From: Undaria pinnatifida
Lineage: Eukaryota > Sar > Phaeophyceae > Laminariales > Alariaceae
DNA: 64,000 nt
NCBI GenBank assembly: GCA_012845835.1
Contig: JABAKD010000028.1
Coordinates: 10,817,741 to 10,881,740, forward strand
Reading direction: 5' to 3'
The notes beneath the pieces were generated by a model that saw nothing but the letters and a program-made list of their open reading frames with translations, ran no database searches and had not been told where the DNA came from. Shown in pieces: positions 45,500 to 55,520 of this stretch; positions within the stretch are counted from its first letter, which is position 1, and each line of letters opens with the position of its first letter. A program made the translations under genes and the position numbers.

Positions 45500-48400
45500 T
45501 GCTTAGTGACCCCGGTTCTGAGTTATGTCTAGGGAGGGAGAAAGAGAAAGAAAAAGTGCGAATATAATAGATGGGACGAGCAAAACAAAAAATAGTCCGC
45601 GAATCTGCTGCTGTGTACCAGGTACCAGGTACTTCGAAACCTTAACCCTAACCCTGTTGGCGAGCATATCGGTGTGCGTGCGTTCTTCACATTAAACTGG
45701 TATCTCCACCCATCTACATCCAGTACAACCATTGCCGGCGCTGATGCCTCCTAGAGAGGCGTCTGTGGTCAAAGCGCGAGACAGAGATAAGTACACGTCA
45801 TTGCAAGTACAGAGCAGGTGATTGCGCTATGCAATGAAGCGCACCCGGGCAAAATCGATATTACGGCCATATCGGCATTAAAAAACTAAACGTACCATTA
45901 TTGCTGCGAAACTATCAAGGGTGCCTCTGATTGCGGCATCACCTTGCAAATATACTCGTTGCAGATCGGCCCAGACCCAACCCGACCCCAATCCTAAACC
46001 GAACCCCAATCGTTGGGGCATTTTTGAGGCCTAAGCCGTATCATAACCCTAACCCTAACACCGGGAGAGAATCCTAGCCCAAAAGATTAACCCCATAACC
46101 CTAACCCCCAGTCTTAACTCTACTAGTGAACCCCAACCCCAACCCCAACCCCACACCTTGGGGGGGGGGACGCTAGCCCTAACCTTGAACCCCAACCCTA
46201 TTGGGGTTTGGGTTCGAGGGGAACCCCAACCCTAACAACAACTGGTTGGGGTGATCAAGGTCGCGAGGAGCGGTCGCGCGGCTTTGCAGCGTGTTTCGGA
46301 GGCGTTTATCCACAAACACCCTACACTCGACCGAGCGAGAGGCCAGCCTCGACCAATCAAACTGCAATTGTAGTTCTAGTAGTGTTGCACGCGATTTTTT
46401 GCAAGGTGGTGTTGCAATTAAGGCCTGCTCCATCATAAAATGGCGGAGTTGCTTTGGTGATGCATGGCATAGTTTGTTGCGTAGCCTCCATGGGTAGCCT
46501 CTTGCGTCGAACGCGTTTCACTCATCATTCGTACGGGTATACGTACACGTATCACCACACTTGTACTTTTATGTACCGTCCGGCGCTTTTTTCGTCGTTT
46601 TCTGTGTTCTGATAAATTACTGCCGTACCGGGTACATTCTCCGCCTGACTCGTACCACGAACTAGAACTGGTACTGCTGTTAGTACACTGCTGCGAAACG
46701 TGCCTGTACGTGTGATACGTGCTGAATTGACTGACTGCTGTAGTGCCGTAACCGCAACGGCGACTACACAACAACCGCCGTACCAGGTACCGACATGTAG
46801 CTACGATGTGACTTGTGAGTCTCATCAAAGCAACACTTGGTCGTGTCACAAGACTAATGTCAATATTCTGTCGTACCCAAGTAAAAAAGCACAATCAAAA
46901 CCAGATCAGAACACAACGAACAATACGTTTCCAATATCGTGTACCCAGGGTACGTACTGCTGTGTACGCTGCCGTCTGATATGATACATCTGGTGAAATT
47001 CTCGCCTGGTCGTGTGATCTGGAGCGTCAGGTATGGTTCTGCTGCTGCTGTACCTGTGTATACCGCTAAAAAAATGTAAATCGCTCCAAAGTCAATACCT
47101 GGTAGTCTCTTGTGACATTATCGCAACTACCGGTATCGTCTACAGCTTCGCCTACTATTACCAGGTACCTAGCGCAAAGGGGTGGCTTCTCTATTTACAA
47201 TCGACTCCAGGGCGGGGGGTTTTGCTTTGGGCACGCAGCAGCCAGTACCCAGCGGTCTCTGCCTCTCAGACTAAGAGAGCTTTATCCATCCAATGTTCGA
47301 TTTTCGTCGTATTCGACGCGTATAGAGAGGCCAGCAGGCCAACTTCTGTTTTTACCTGGCATTAGAAAACGGAACATTTCAAGCCAACAGCCTCCTGCCT
47401 CTTGTCTGCTTTGGTGTGACTCTTTTGGCGCGTATCATCGTATCATCCAATCATCCCATATACGATTGAGTGTCTGGTGTACACAGCACAACAATAATAA
47501 GAGAAACGACAACGAGCATCCCCCTCTTTAGCGACTACGATACCCACGAACTGTTGCCAAACTGCTGCTACCATGCTGCTGCTATGTCAGATGTTGCTTG
47601 CTGCTGCTACTTCTGAGGAAGATGCTTTTGTAGTGCAGTATTTTCGGGTATGCGGGCCATATACTCGTACACGAAAATTATCGTCCGAGGAGGACTGGAG
47701 GTTGTCATAGGAACGCGAAGCAAGAGCGATGCTTGGCATTCCCCCGACCCTTCGGGCATTCCGAACAACTTCACTTTCCAAGTCATTTTGTACAGCAGGA
47801 TACAGGTCATACATGACTGCTTCTGCTGCTTGTTTCGTAGCGAAAACCAACAGCGAACCAACAGCATGGTGTCGCCCAGACCCTAGACCCAAGTAACTTT
47901 TGAAGGTCTTCATCCGACCCGCCTGTACGTACACATACGATATACACCTATGATACCAACCATAGTATTTTCAAGTAATACAAAATACCTGGTGTATAGT
48001 ACCACCTCGTCCGGCAATATAAGGATTATTTCTTATAAATATAAATATCAATCGATCTTTACATTTCAAACTATGAACATACATTTTTATGTCTGGTATT
48101 ATAAGGACCAGTTAGTTATTCAAATGAAAACCAAACGGACCTTAAATTTTCAGGTATGATGGTAGCAAAATACGTAAGTACAAAAACACGTACAAAAATA
48201 CGTCGCAAAAAAAAAAGAGAAGTGATTGTATTTTAGTATATGGGATTCCATGAAAAGAACGGCGATGCTGCTGCCAGCTGTACGTAGGAGGACACGCCAA
48301 CTACCAATCGATCTCGCGTGCACGCTCACCTGCTAGTGATGCCCGTAGACGCCGTCTGCTGACGCATGGAATACCTCTACCGGCAGCATCTCCTGCTCAT

Positions 48401-49100
48401 CCACCAGGCGCCCCAATCCCCCCACCTCTCCCTGCTCCCTGCGTCTGGCGTGTCTTGTGGGAACAAGTTAGTTCGCCTTGCCCTCCTGTCTCTAAAAAGA
48501 GTACTTTTTTTTACAGATATTTTCGTTGGGCCCAATAGAAGGAAGCTACAGGCAACAGTTCACCACCGAGCCTGGGGGGGGTGAGCGGCAGTGCAGCAAA
48601 GAAGGGCAACCGCCGAGCTTCGTGGTGTCACTTGAATAACCTAGCGCTGAGGGTTGGTGTGGCTGGCAAGCGCGAAGCTAGGATACGGCGGACCCCTTAC
48701 TCCTACCGCTGCCGTAGTGAAACTCGACTCGTTTTTTACCCTTGGTTCCAGAGTCAGTCGTGTGGAAAAACTGAACAAAAATTCACCACAGGAAACAGAC
48801 TCGCAAAATGCGGGACCACGCGAGGAGACGAGAAAAACCAAGTGAAAAAAAGGCGTTTCGATGTCAAAATCGTAAAAACAAACATCTCCGTTGATTCTGG
48901 ATTGGGATACAACTTTTTTGTGACGAGTGGGTAGGCACGTCACACATGACATCATCATCATCATCATCACAGCGCATCTACGACAGACTTTGCTGCGACA
49001 GACTTTGCTGCGACAGACTTTGCTGCTATATCACACCAACAGAAGAAGTACAACAAACACCGACAGCAGCAGTGCCAAACACAACGGCATAACAGACCTC
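45500..49100. other. Gene-free stretch
   Basis: Apart from the telomere-like block I support no gene. Many CCAGGTACC-type motifs (GTACCAGGTAC) are scattered here and elsewhere (26555-26945, 44150, 45620, 46785, 47160). A minus-strand open frame at 47587-47934 reads as ordinary protein-like sequence, but shows no domain and has no splice context I trust. Confidence 0.45.
45965..46245. repeat. Degenerate interstitial telomere-like repeat
   Basis: Scattered CCCTAA, CCCCAA and CCCGAC units (ACCCTAACCCTAAC at about 46046-46059, CCCCAACCCCAACCCC at 46135-46151), with short inverted GGGGTTTGGGTT stretches. A further ACCCTAACCC lies at 45645-45654. Units are too degenerate for an active telomere. 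Confidence 0.7.
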
Positions 49101-49127
49101 TGACATATAATACTAGAGCGTTTAGGT

Positions 49128-49700
49128 GTGTGTATGTAGGAGATGGAATGATAAGGTGTATAGTAATTGTAGTTAACACGCGCATTCAATCGTTCTCATT
49201 CATCAGAGTCCGTCGTCCAGTCGTCTTCTTCTCGTTGTGGTCCCTCATTAGATGGTGGTGCCTTGCCATATGGCAATACAGAATACCAGGTAACAACTAC
49301 TACACAACAACAACTGTTACAGCGCTAACAACGTAAAGTGGGACCCGGAAGTATCCCGGGATAGGAGACATTATTGTCAAGGTTGTTAGTCTATATTATA
49401 TTGTAGTTGGTAGTTGTAGTTGGGGTAGTGGTATAATAGTAGCGGTGTGGTAGTGGTACAGACTACTAGCGGTAGACATTTTGTGTGTAAGTAGTGGTAT
49501 TAGTCTATATTAAATAGTGGTAGTAAGTGGTACTGTGGTAAACTTTTTTAGTGTAGTGTGGTATAGTAGTGGTTCTGTCTTCTGTGTGTATATCTAGGAG
49601 ATGGAATGAGGAGGTAGTTATCACGGGTACTCAATCGTTCAATCATACTACATACAGAGAGTCCGTCGTCATCAAGCCGTCTTCTTGTGGACCCTCATTA
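49128..49700. repeat. Diverged direct repeat at the 3' end of the gypsy-type element
   Basis: 49128-49260 and 49582-49700 share GTGTGTAT, AGGAGATGGAATGA, TCAATCGTTC, GAGTCCGTCGTC and GTCTTCTTGTGG/CTCATTA blocks. The second copy overlaps the end of the element's last open frame. They may be remains of the element's 3' border; TG...CA LTR ends are not visible. Confidence 0.5.
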
Positions 49701-49954
49701 CTACTATTATTATGCCGCTGGAGGGGCGCCGACACGTCGTCTTGGGTCACGTGATATGGGGGGATTTTTTTCGTGAAAGTGTTGAGCACGTACTGCGTCA
49801 ACCCATCCGGAAGGTACTTAGGCATGTCGCCGCGGTCGTGGGGGTTGGTGCAGAGCTTGCAGCGCTCGACAGAGACGCGGCAGTGCGCATCCGCGCCGGG
49901 CATGTCTGTGGGGAGGTCCAAATAGAGGAGTTTATCCCCCAGGGGGGAACCGCC
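49643..49954 (-). pseudogene. Integrase C-terminal extension
   Basis: After the GPY module the frame is broken, then about 90 codons are open (DLPTDMPGADAHCRVSVERC, then LPDGLTQYVLNTF, PPYHVTQDDVSAPLQRH). This Cys/His-containing tail follows the integrase directly and looks like a conserved C-terminal part of the polyprotein. I do not recognise a chromodomain. Confidence 0.55.
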
Positions 49955-50776
49955 TTATGTGTTGCTAGAGGGGCCGGGGCCAACAGCAAGGATCTTGTAC
50001 GGCCCTGTCCAACTTAGCGCGAATTTGATCTTGCGCGCCTTTGCATCCGTGCCGGCTTTCGCGCGTTGGCGAATAGTGGAGGCCGTACTATAAAGCCAAA
50101 CCCAATTACCCACAACGAAGTTGGGGACCTGGCGCAAAGCGTCCGAAACCGCTGAGTTTCGCCGTTCCGAACGCGAAACTGTTAAGGCATGCATCTCGCG
50201 AATAATATCGTTGGCGAGCTGTTGGCGTTCTGACGCCAGGTCGCAGTATGCGAGGTGGTCGCGGGCCAGGCCCTGATGGCCGGCGACCCCGGAGCGGTCG
50301 AAAACAATGAGAGGGAGGCGCCGAAGCCTGCCCATGTGAACCTCGTTGGGGGCCAGGCTAGTGCCGGTGCTGACCGAATTGTTGTAGGCGACGTCCACGT
50401 GCGACAACTGCGCATCCCAATCGTTTGGGCATTCGTTGACGATCATAGACATTTTTGGCCATTGTGTGGTTAACGCGCTCCACACCACCGTTACCGCTTG
50501 GATGGCAGGAGCTGGTGGCGATTTTTCGAACACCAAGAAGCTCATATACGACGTGGGAAAGCTTGGAGCTGAACTGGAGGCCGTTGTCCGATAGGATGCT
50601 ACGTGGACACTCCCAAAGGGGGATGTACCGGTTGATAAGGATGATGGCCGCGCCTTCAGCTGCAAATTCAGCGGCAGTGACGGCGACATGTCCGCACGAC
50701 GGCTAAAGCGGTCGGTATAAAGCAAAATATAGGTGTTACCCCGGGGCGTGACCGGCAATGGCCCAAAATAGTCCAC
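49955..50776 (-). pseudogene. Integrase catalytic core and GPY/F module
   Basis: The core starts VDYFGPLPVTPRGNTYILLY with the first catalytic Asp (codon 50773-50771). The second Asp (SDNGLQF, codon 50588-50586) and the Glu (GGVERVNHTMAK, codon 50480-50478) are exactly D-x35-E apart but lie in a different frame, so one shift separates them from the first Asp and another brings the frame back before AYNNS. The C-terminal WTGPYKIL is the GPY/F motif of gypsy integrases. In life it would insert the element cDNA in the nucleus. Confidence 0.85.
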
Positions 50777-50829
50777 GCGTACCGCAATGCCCGGCCCCTG
50801 AGGGAGGGGAATCGAAATGACGGGTCATC

Positions 50830-51426
50830 AAACCGTCAGTCGCGGTGCCTTCCGCGCTTGGCACTTCAAGCAATGGCGCAACCACCATCTGGTGCATATG
50901 CTCCTTCCTGTCCACCAATACAAACGAGCATGTGAAGTGTGCGTGCCGTGCCTAGATGGCAGGAAGCAGTCGAATGGCAGGCTTGCATGATCCAAGGGCG
51001 CACGAATAGCGGCAGGTAAATACGGATTGGTTCGTCCCCCAAAAGGCAAGCCGCGCGTCCCGCAGGCCGTAAGGGGTAGTGGGCCGGGGTTGGACTACGG
51101 GCGAGGAGGACATTCTCCTCGTCGGTAGTATGGAGGCGGCCTTTGCCAGCGAGCTCCTGGGTCTCCGAGAAGAAGGGGCGCTGGTGTGAGGGGAAACGCG
51201 CTGAGACTTCGGTGAGCAAGGCCAATGGACGGCCGAGAAGAATGTATTGTATGGCGACGTAACACGTAGGCTCTGCACATTGCTCTCTCTCCCAGTCGGC
51301 GTGCGAATAACGCGCAGCGGAATCACCAAAATGTAGTTCGGCAGCAACGCCGAGGGCATCCAAATCGGCCGTAGGGGCGGAGGGGGACTCCTGAGGTGTC
51401 GAGAGCCCTAAAATCGGGACACCCAA
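50830..51426 (-). pseudogene. Integrase N-terminal region with HHCC zinc finger
   Basis: Reads ...RPWIMQACHSTASCHLGTAR, TLHML, then after a frameshift LYWWTGRSICTRWWLRHCLK and CQARK. This is the His-His-Cys-Cys zinc-binding domain that precedes gypsy integrase cores, with CLKC as the Cys pair (near 50872). Upstream is a linker from RNase H. At least one frameshift lies between the His and Cys halves. Confidence 0.75.
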
Positions 51427-51874
51427 ACGCTTTCGCTAGGTCGCGGTCAGACGGGATCGATACCATCTGGAGAGGCGTTGGCGCTCGAGATGCGCCCAGG
51501 GCGGCAGCCAAAGGCAGCCGTAGGCGCGGAACGCGGCGGAGGGTCGACCCGAGAGGAAGAGGTCCGGGGAACCCTGCCGGGTCCGAAACCATAGTCAACG
51601 GTAGGTTGCGCGGCACCGGCCGCAGCGGTTGTTCTTCGGCGCGTCCGAGTGGAGATGCGACCCGTAGGCGGCAGTGCCACTGAAGCCTCCGATGGGGGCG
51701 TAGGGGCCCGCGGGGGCAAGTCTGGCGGAGTAGCCCCGGAGGGCACCACGGAAACCCGGAAGGAAAGTGGCGTCGGCGGCAGGCCAAAATGGTGCGTGGC
51801 CGAGGCTGTCATCACCGGTACCGCCGAAAGCAGAAACACGGGCGACGAATCTCCCGGTGGGAACAGAAAGGTCG
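51427..51874 (-). pseudogene. RNase H to integrase linker
   Basis: Pro/Ala/Thr-rich codons in changing frames between the end of RNase H and the integrase zinc finger. No domain is recognisable. Part of the polyprotein by position. Confidence 0.4.
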
Positions 51875-52372
51875 TCAACCCTCATATGTAGCCAGTGTGC
51901 GCGAAAATCGCGGAATCAGTGGAGGTAAGGGGGAGAGCCCACCCAAGACAGCGCTATCTGGTTGGGGCACTAGCCCACCCAAGCTAATGCCGGGCACCGA
52001 TACGGAGGGGGTGAGCAGGCCGCAAGCCCTGACGAGGGATATGGCTTCATCGTCGACAGGGGTGAGGCGGCTAGAACCGCTGTGGTCGTGCTCAGTCGCC
52101 GGCTGTGGCAACCGCGAGAGGAAGTCAGCATTACCATTTGCGCTTCCGTTTCGGTAGTCAAGTGTATAGTCAAACGCGGTGAGATACTCGAGCCACCTCT
52201 GGATTTGCACGTTGTGGTCCCCAACTTTTCCGATATTTTCCAGAGCCTTTTGATCCGAGAAAACGCTAAACTTCGTATCCCAAAGATAGCCTCGAAGGCG
52301 CTTGATCGCCCATACGATGCTGCCTGCTTCCAAATCGAGCGGCGTGCAATGTGTTTCCGAGTCGAGGGTAGC
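51875..52372 (-). pseudogene. RNase H domain, N-terminally truncated
   Basis: Open frame reading ATLDSETHCTPLDLEAGSIV, WAIKRLRGYLWDTKFSVFSD, QKAL and then WLEYLTAFDYTLDYRNGSAN, GNADFLSRLPQ. These are the gypsy RNase H landmarks (E...VWA...R.YL...F.V.SD..AL; W...L..FDY...Y..G..N..AD.LSR). The first part with the catalytic Asp is missing because the frame joins directly to the RT remnant. Confidence 0.85.
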
Positions 52373-52523
52373 GCGAGCATGGCGAAGTCGAGTGTTGGAT
52401 CAGACCCGCAGCGAGGTACTGATTGAGGGTGGCGTCCACCTCTTTGACCAAAATCGTGTTGATGCGATGTGGTCGGCAGGTGACAGGCGCACTGCCCTCC
52501 GGTACCGAGATTTCGAAGGGCAT
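52373..52523 (-). pseudogene. Reverse transcriptase remnant (fingers start only)
   Basis: About 50 codons: PFEISVPEGSAPVTCRPHRI then EVDATLNQYLAAGLIQHSTS-P, the conserved beginning of Ty3/gypsy RT. It then runs straight into RNase H. The palm with the YxDD catalytic Asps is absent; by usual family spacing roughly two hundred codons are lost. The junction lies in a GCTCGCGC stretch near 52370-52378. Confidence 0.8.
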
Positions 52524-53334
52524 CAGAGAGCAGGAGCCAAAATCCGTTTTGGAGCTGGAAAAAACATCCAGAAATTCGCAGAGAACGTCACCTGTTGCTC
52601 GATGGCCGCAGGGGTATACTCCGAGCTATGTAAGTCAAAAGTTGTTTCGCGCAGGTTTCTCGGCAGGCGGTGCCAGACGCGCAGGAACGGAACCCTTTGT
52701 TCGGGAGTCAAACCCTCGAGTAGGGCAGGTGAGGGCGAAGCCGTGGCTGCAGCTGCTGCGGGAGAGGGTTCCGAAATGGCCGCCATCTCAGACGCGTTCG
52801 TGGGCGGGGAGACGGCTGGTGCACTGTTCGTAATCGGGAGAACGGCAATGGGTGCGCGCATCAATGGAGCGTGGGCGACTCCCAGAAGGTCGCCGGCTCG
52901 AGGTCGGTCGCGCCACTGATGGGGAGGACCTGTCGCCCTGAAGCGGCAAAATGCTCTTCGGCAAGAAGAAGGTCCAGCTGGGGCAACATTTCGACGAGAT
53001 AGTGGCCTGTACGAGCTGGTAGGGCGTAAGTGCGGACCAAGTTAACAGCGAGCAGCTAAGGCTCGTCTGGCTAAGTGACGCGATCAGTGCCATCGTAACG
53101 GAGGTGGAATCCTGCGCCAGAGGTGAGGGGGTCGGGTACAGAAGCCGATGCACCCGTGGGGGCATGGTGAGACAGCGTCAGCTCCCCGAAAGCTCTCTGG
53201 TCAGAGGGGCGGGAAGGGAAAGAGCGGTAGGACTGCGTATTAAAACGCAACTATCGCGTCCCAGGAGCACCGCGTGTTGCATATCTGAAGGTGGAACAAC
53301 TCAGGCCCACACGGCGAGAGAGCTCGTCGGCTGT
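52524..53334 (-). pseudogene. Protease C-terminal and protease-RT linker
   Basis: Pieces in shifted frames: MQHAVLLGRDSC, the retropepsin LLGRD element after the DTG; GHYLVEMLPQLDLLLAEEHF; and LLEGLTPEQRVPFLRVWHRL with PRNLRETTF just before the RT start. The last two are ordinary PR-to-RT linker features, the helical segment preceding RT being typical. One TGA and several frameshifts interrupt. Confidence 0.6.
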
Positions 53335-54777
53335 TCAGTCCGGAAGAATTGGACGCTCAAGCGAACGCTCGTCGAAGTTCGTAGGGGAGCGGATTTGCCG
53401 AATCTCCCCCAGGAACCGAGGGGCAGAGTCCTGCTGGCAATTAACGGCGGCCGCCAACAGCATGTGCTCCAAGACGTCACGGCAGATGAGAGTCTGGGGG
53501 GAGCCAGTGTCTAGGAGCGCGACACAAACAAAAACCGTAGAGGCGGTGGTTCCACTATGCACGGTAATTTGGGAGGTAAAAAAGGCGTTGTCGAGCGCAA
53601 TCGTGCCACCGACGAGGCCCGGGCCGTGCTTGAGGAGCGAGGGCGTGTCCGCGAGGGTGGACGCGGCACAAGAGGCGACAGCCAGCACATCGGGGCTGTG
53701 GTCCGCTGGCGCGTCGGAAAAATGGGTCGAAAACTCTGAAGGAGGACCGGGGCAAGCACGTGCTGAAACCCGAAGGCGCGTCGGCGTCGCGGGGTTAGTC
53801 GGAGTGCAGAACTGCGGAGAAGAGGAGGGGTGTGCCAACTCGTCCGTATTGTGGCGAAGGAGGTCGCGGACGGTAGAAAGAGCCTGCCCGAGAAAGTTAT
53901 TTCCTCGCCACAAGTGGGGGTCATGGGCGTCGGGGTCGTTCGCCCGGAGGCCAATGCCCCGAACCTGGTCAAAAAGGCTGGGTTCAGGTAAAAGCTTGTT
54001 AGAACCAGTGCCTAACAGGTGGTGTTTCATCTCCGGGTTTTGCGAAAACTTCGCAAAAGCCCCAGCGAGAACGGCGTATCCGCGTTCCCGCTCCCAAATG
54101 GCATTGTCGAAACTCCGGACGCTCCGTCCGACGCGCTTGCGCGATTGGGGTTCCGACGTGCTCAGTATGAGCTCCAGTGCACGGTGGTCGTGGAAGAGGC
54201 GTGCCTTTTCGGCCATCATAAAGTGCTCTGCGCAAGAATAAGACACGTCATCGACGACAAACTCCAACGCTGTCCATTGCGAAAAAATGGAGGGGGGTTG
54301 CCAAAACAACACAACGTTTCCCGTGGAATAGTCGCGTGTATGGTTAAAATTTGAGGGGACCGGGCCATCGGAGGGTATGGTTGAGGCGCGCAGTGCAGCC
54401 CTGTGGGGGCACTGCGTCGCCGACGGGAACCGCGGGGTCGGTGTGACGGTCACCGGCGGTGGGGTGTTATCGCGCGTAGGCGAAACGTCGCCAGAAGTGA
54501 CTCTCTCTGAGCCCATCGATTGGGGGTCAACGGGGGCACGGAAATCGTAGCCAGTTTTGCTTGTCGAGAGGAGCGAGTCATCCGCGCGACGGCGGGCAGA
54601 TACCCCGGTTACGTTGACCGGAGGTTGTGAAGTCACCACGGGTTCGACGGGCAGTGTCGGGATCGCCTGTTCCACTGAGGCCGTGGAAGTCCGGAGGGGG
54701 TGCTCGTAGGCGCGCAAAGACGGAGCGCCTGCAGACTCTCCAGACCAATTTAAAAACGGGTCTCGGACGGGCGCCAC
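53335..54777 (-). CDS. NADAR domain plus retropepsin in one open frame of a gypsy element
   Basis: 480 uninterrupted codons. Residues 1-150 are a Pro/Ser/Thr-rich linker. Residues about 153-307 are a NADAR (DUF1768/YbiA-like) domain: SCAEHFMMAEKA carrying the Glu-His pair (184-185), RVGRSVRSF, W...R...LAGAFAKFSQNP, LLGTGSNKLLPE, D270 with the GxG motif, and LWRGNNFLGQALSTVRDLL. Known NADARs cleave N-glycosidic bonds: YbiA acts on riboflavin intermediates, others remove ADP-ribose from guanine. The usual Trp of the D-x-x-W-G-x-G motif is Arg here (R273, CGG). Residues 419-440 are retropepsin (VALLDTGSPQTLICRDVL, DTG at 423-425). The frame is too long to be chance, though the element around it is dead. 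Confidence 0.85.
   Translation of the reverse strand: MAPVRDPFLNWSGESAGAPSLRAYEHPLRTSTASVEQAIPTLPVEPVVTSQPPVNVTGVSARRRADDSLLSTSKTGYDFRAPVDPQSMGSERVTSGDVSPTRDNTPPPVTVTPTPRFPSATQCPHRAALRASTIPSDGPVPSNFNHTRDYSTGNVVLFWQPPSIFSQWTALEFVVDDVSYSCAEHFMMAEKARLFHDHRALELILSTSEPQSRKRVGRSVRSFDNAIWERERGYAVLAGAFAKFSQNPEMKHHLLGTGSNKLLPEPSLFDQVRGIGLRANDPDAHDPHLWRGNNFLGQALSTVRDLLRHNTDELAHPSSSPQFCTPTNPATPTRLRVSARACPGPPSEFSTHFSDAPADHSPDVLAVASCAASTLADTPSLLKHGPGLVGGTIALDNAFFTSQITVHSGTTASTVFVCVALLDTGSPQTLICRDVLEHMLLAAAVNCQQDSAPRFLGEIRQIRSPTNFDERSLERPILPD
53857..54321 (-). other. NADAR (DUF1768) domain segment
   Basis: Domain extent within the frame above. Motifs in family order: FSQWTALEF, EH pair, GRSV, AKFSQNPEMKHHLL, TGSNKL, D...GIG, W.G.NFLG..L..VR. 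Alternatives such as DUF1768-like phage proteins are the same family, so the fold call is robust; the activity is not, given the Trp to Arg change. Confidence 0.85.
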
Positions 54778-55520
54778 TTGAGTGCCCGCCGGAAGATTTT
54801 TTGCCCTGTACCCACGCCTGAGGGTGTGGGCGGGGTAGCTAAGCTCGCTGCATACTCTGCGATAGGGAACAGACCAGAATGCTCACCGTTCATGCGGGGG
54901 AACGCCGAGTCGAGCGGTAAAGAGGGGCTCGGGATTCCGGCGCCGGTCTTCCCGCACCTCAAACCAATCGTCGCCGTATGGTCGGGGCCTGGAGGACGGG
55001 GTGTGTAGGAGTGAGGCGGGGGGCGACACTCTCGCAAAGGGCCAGTGTGGCGCGGTGGGTCTAAACCCAGGGTGCGTGTTGCGCGATGGGGAGTGTTGCT
55101 CGTGGCGAGAGTTCCCGGCGCGGCAGTGGTGCCATTAACATAATTGTCAGCAGGCGTTGCAACACGCGTGGGCGAGACGCGGGGTTTGGGCGCAGCCGGG
55201 TTTAATCCCGAGCGGCGGCCAGGACATGGTTGTAAAGTCTGTGCTGTAGGCAAAATTCCAGATGCGCGGCTTTTTTCGGTGGCGGTTGGCAGCGAAGGAG
55301 CGCGAGAGCTCGTCGCGGTAGCAGGACGTGCTGTGTCACAATGCCTAGGAAGATTGCCGGTACCTATGATCAACGTCCGGGGCTTGGGGTAAGTGGTCGA
55401 GGCTGGTCGGCGCTGGGCGCTTGACAAGCGTGGCACACGGACATCTTGCGATAGATATATTTGTTCCCCTGGCAATGCCGGCGGTGGACGCGCGAGGGGT
55501 GCCGCACCACTGCCGGAGAG
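54778..55520 (-). pseudogene. Gag-Pol linker, Pro-rich, with CxxC motif
   Basis: Open frame 54750-55475 is Pro/Ser/Thr/Arg-rich with no domain and ends just where the NADAR frame starts, implying a frameshift near 54750-54777. Around 55410-55490 another frame reads HCQGNKYIYRKMSVCHACQ, a possible second zinc-binding motif. Which frame was original cannot be settled by eye. Confidence 0.45.

Noticed and set aside
52302-54241. Plus-strand open frames of 205 and 316 codons over the gypsy element
   Set aside because: They are antisense to the RT, protease and NADAR coding sequence, have no domain, and arise from GC-rich codon use on the other strand.
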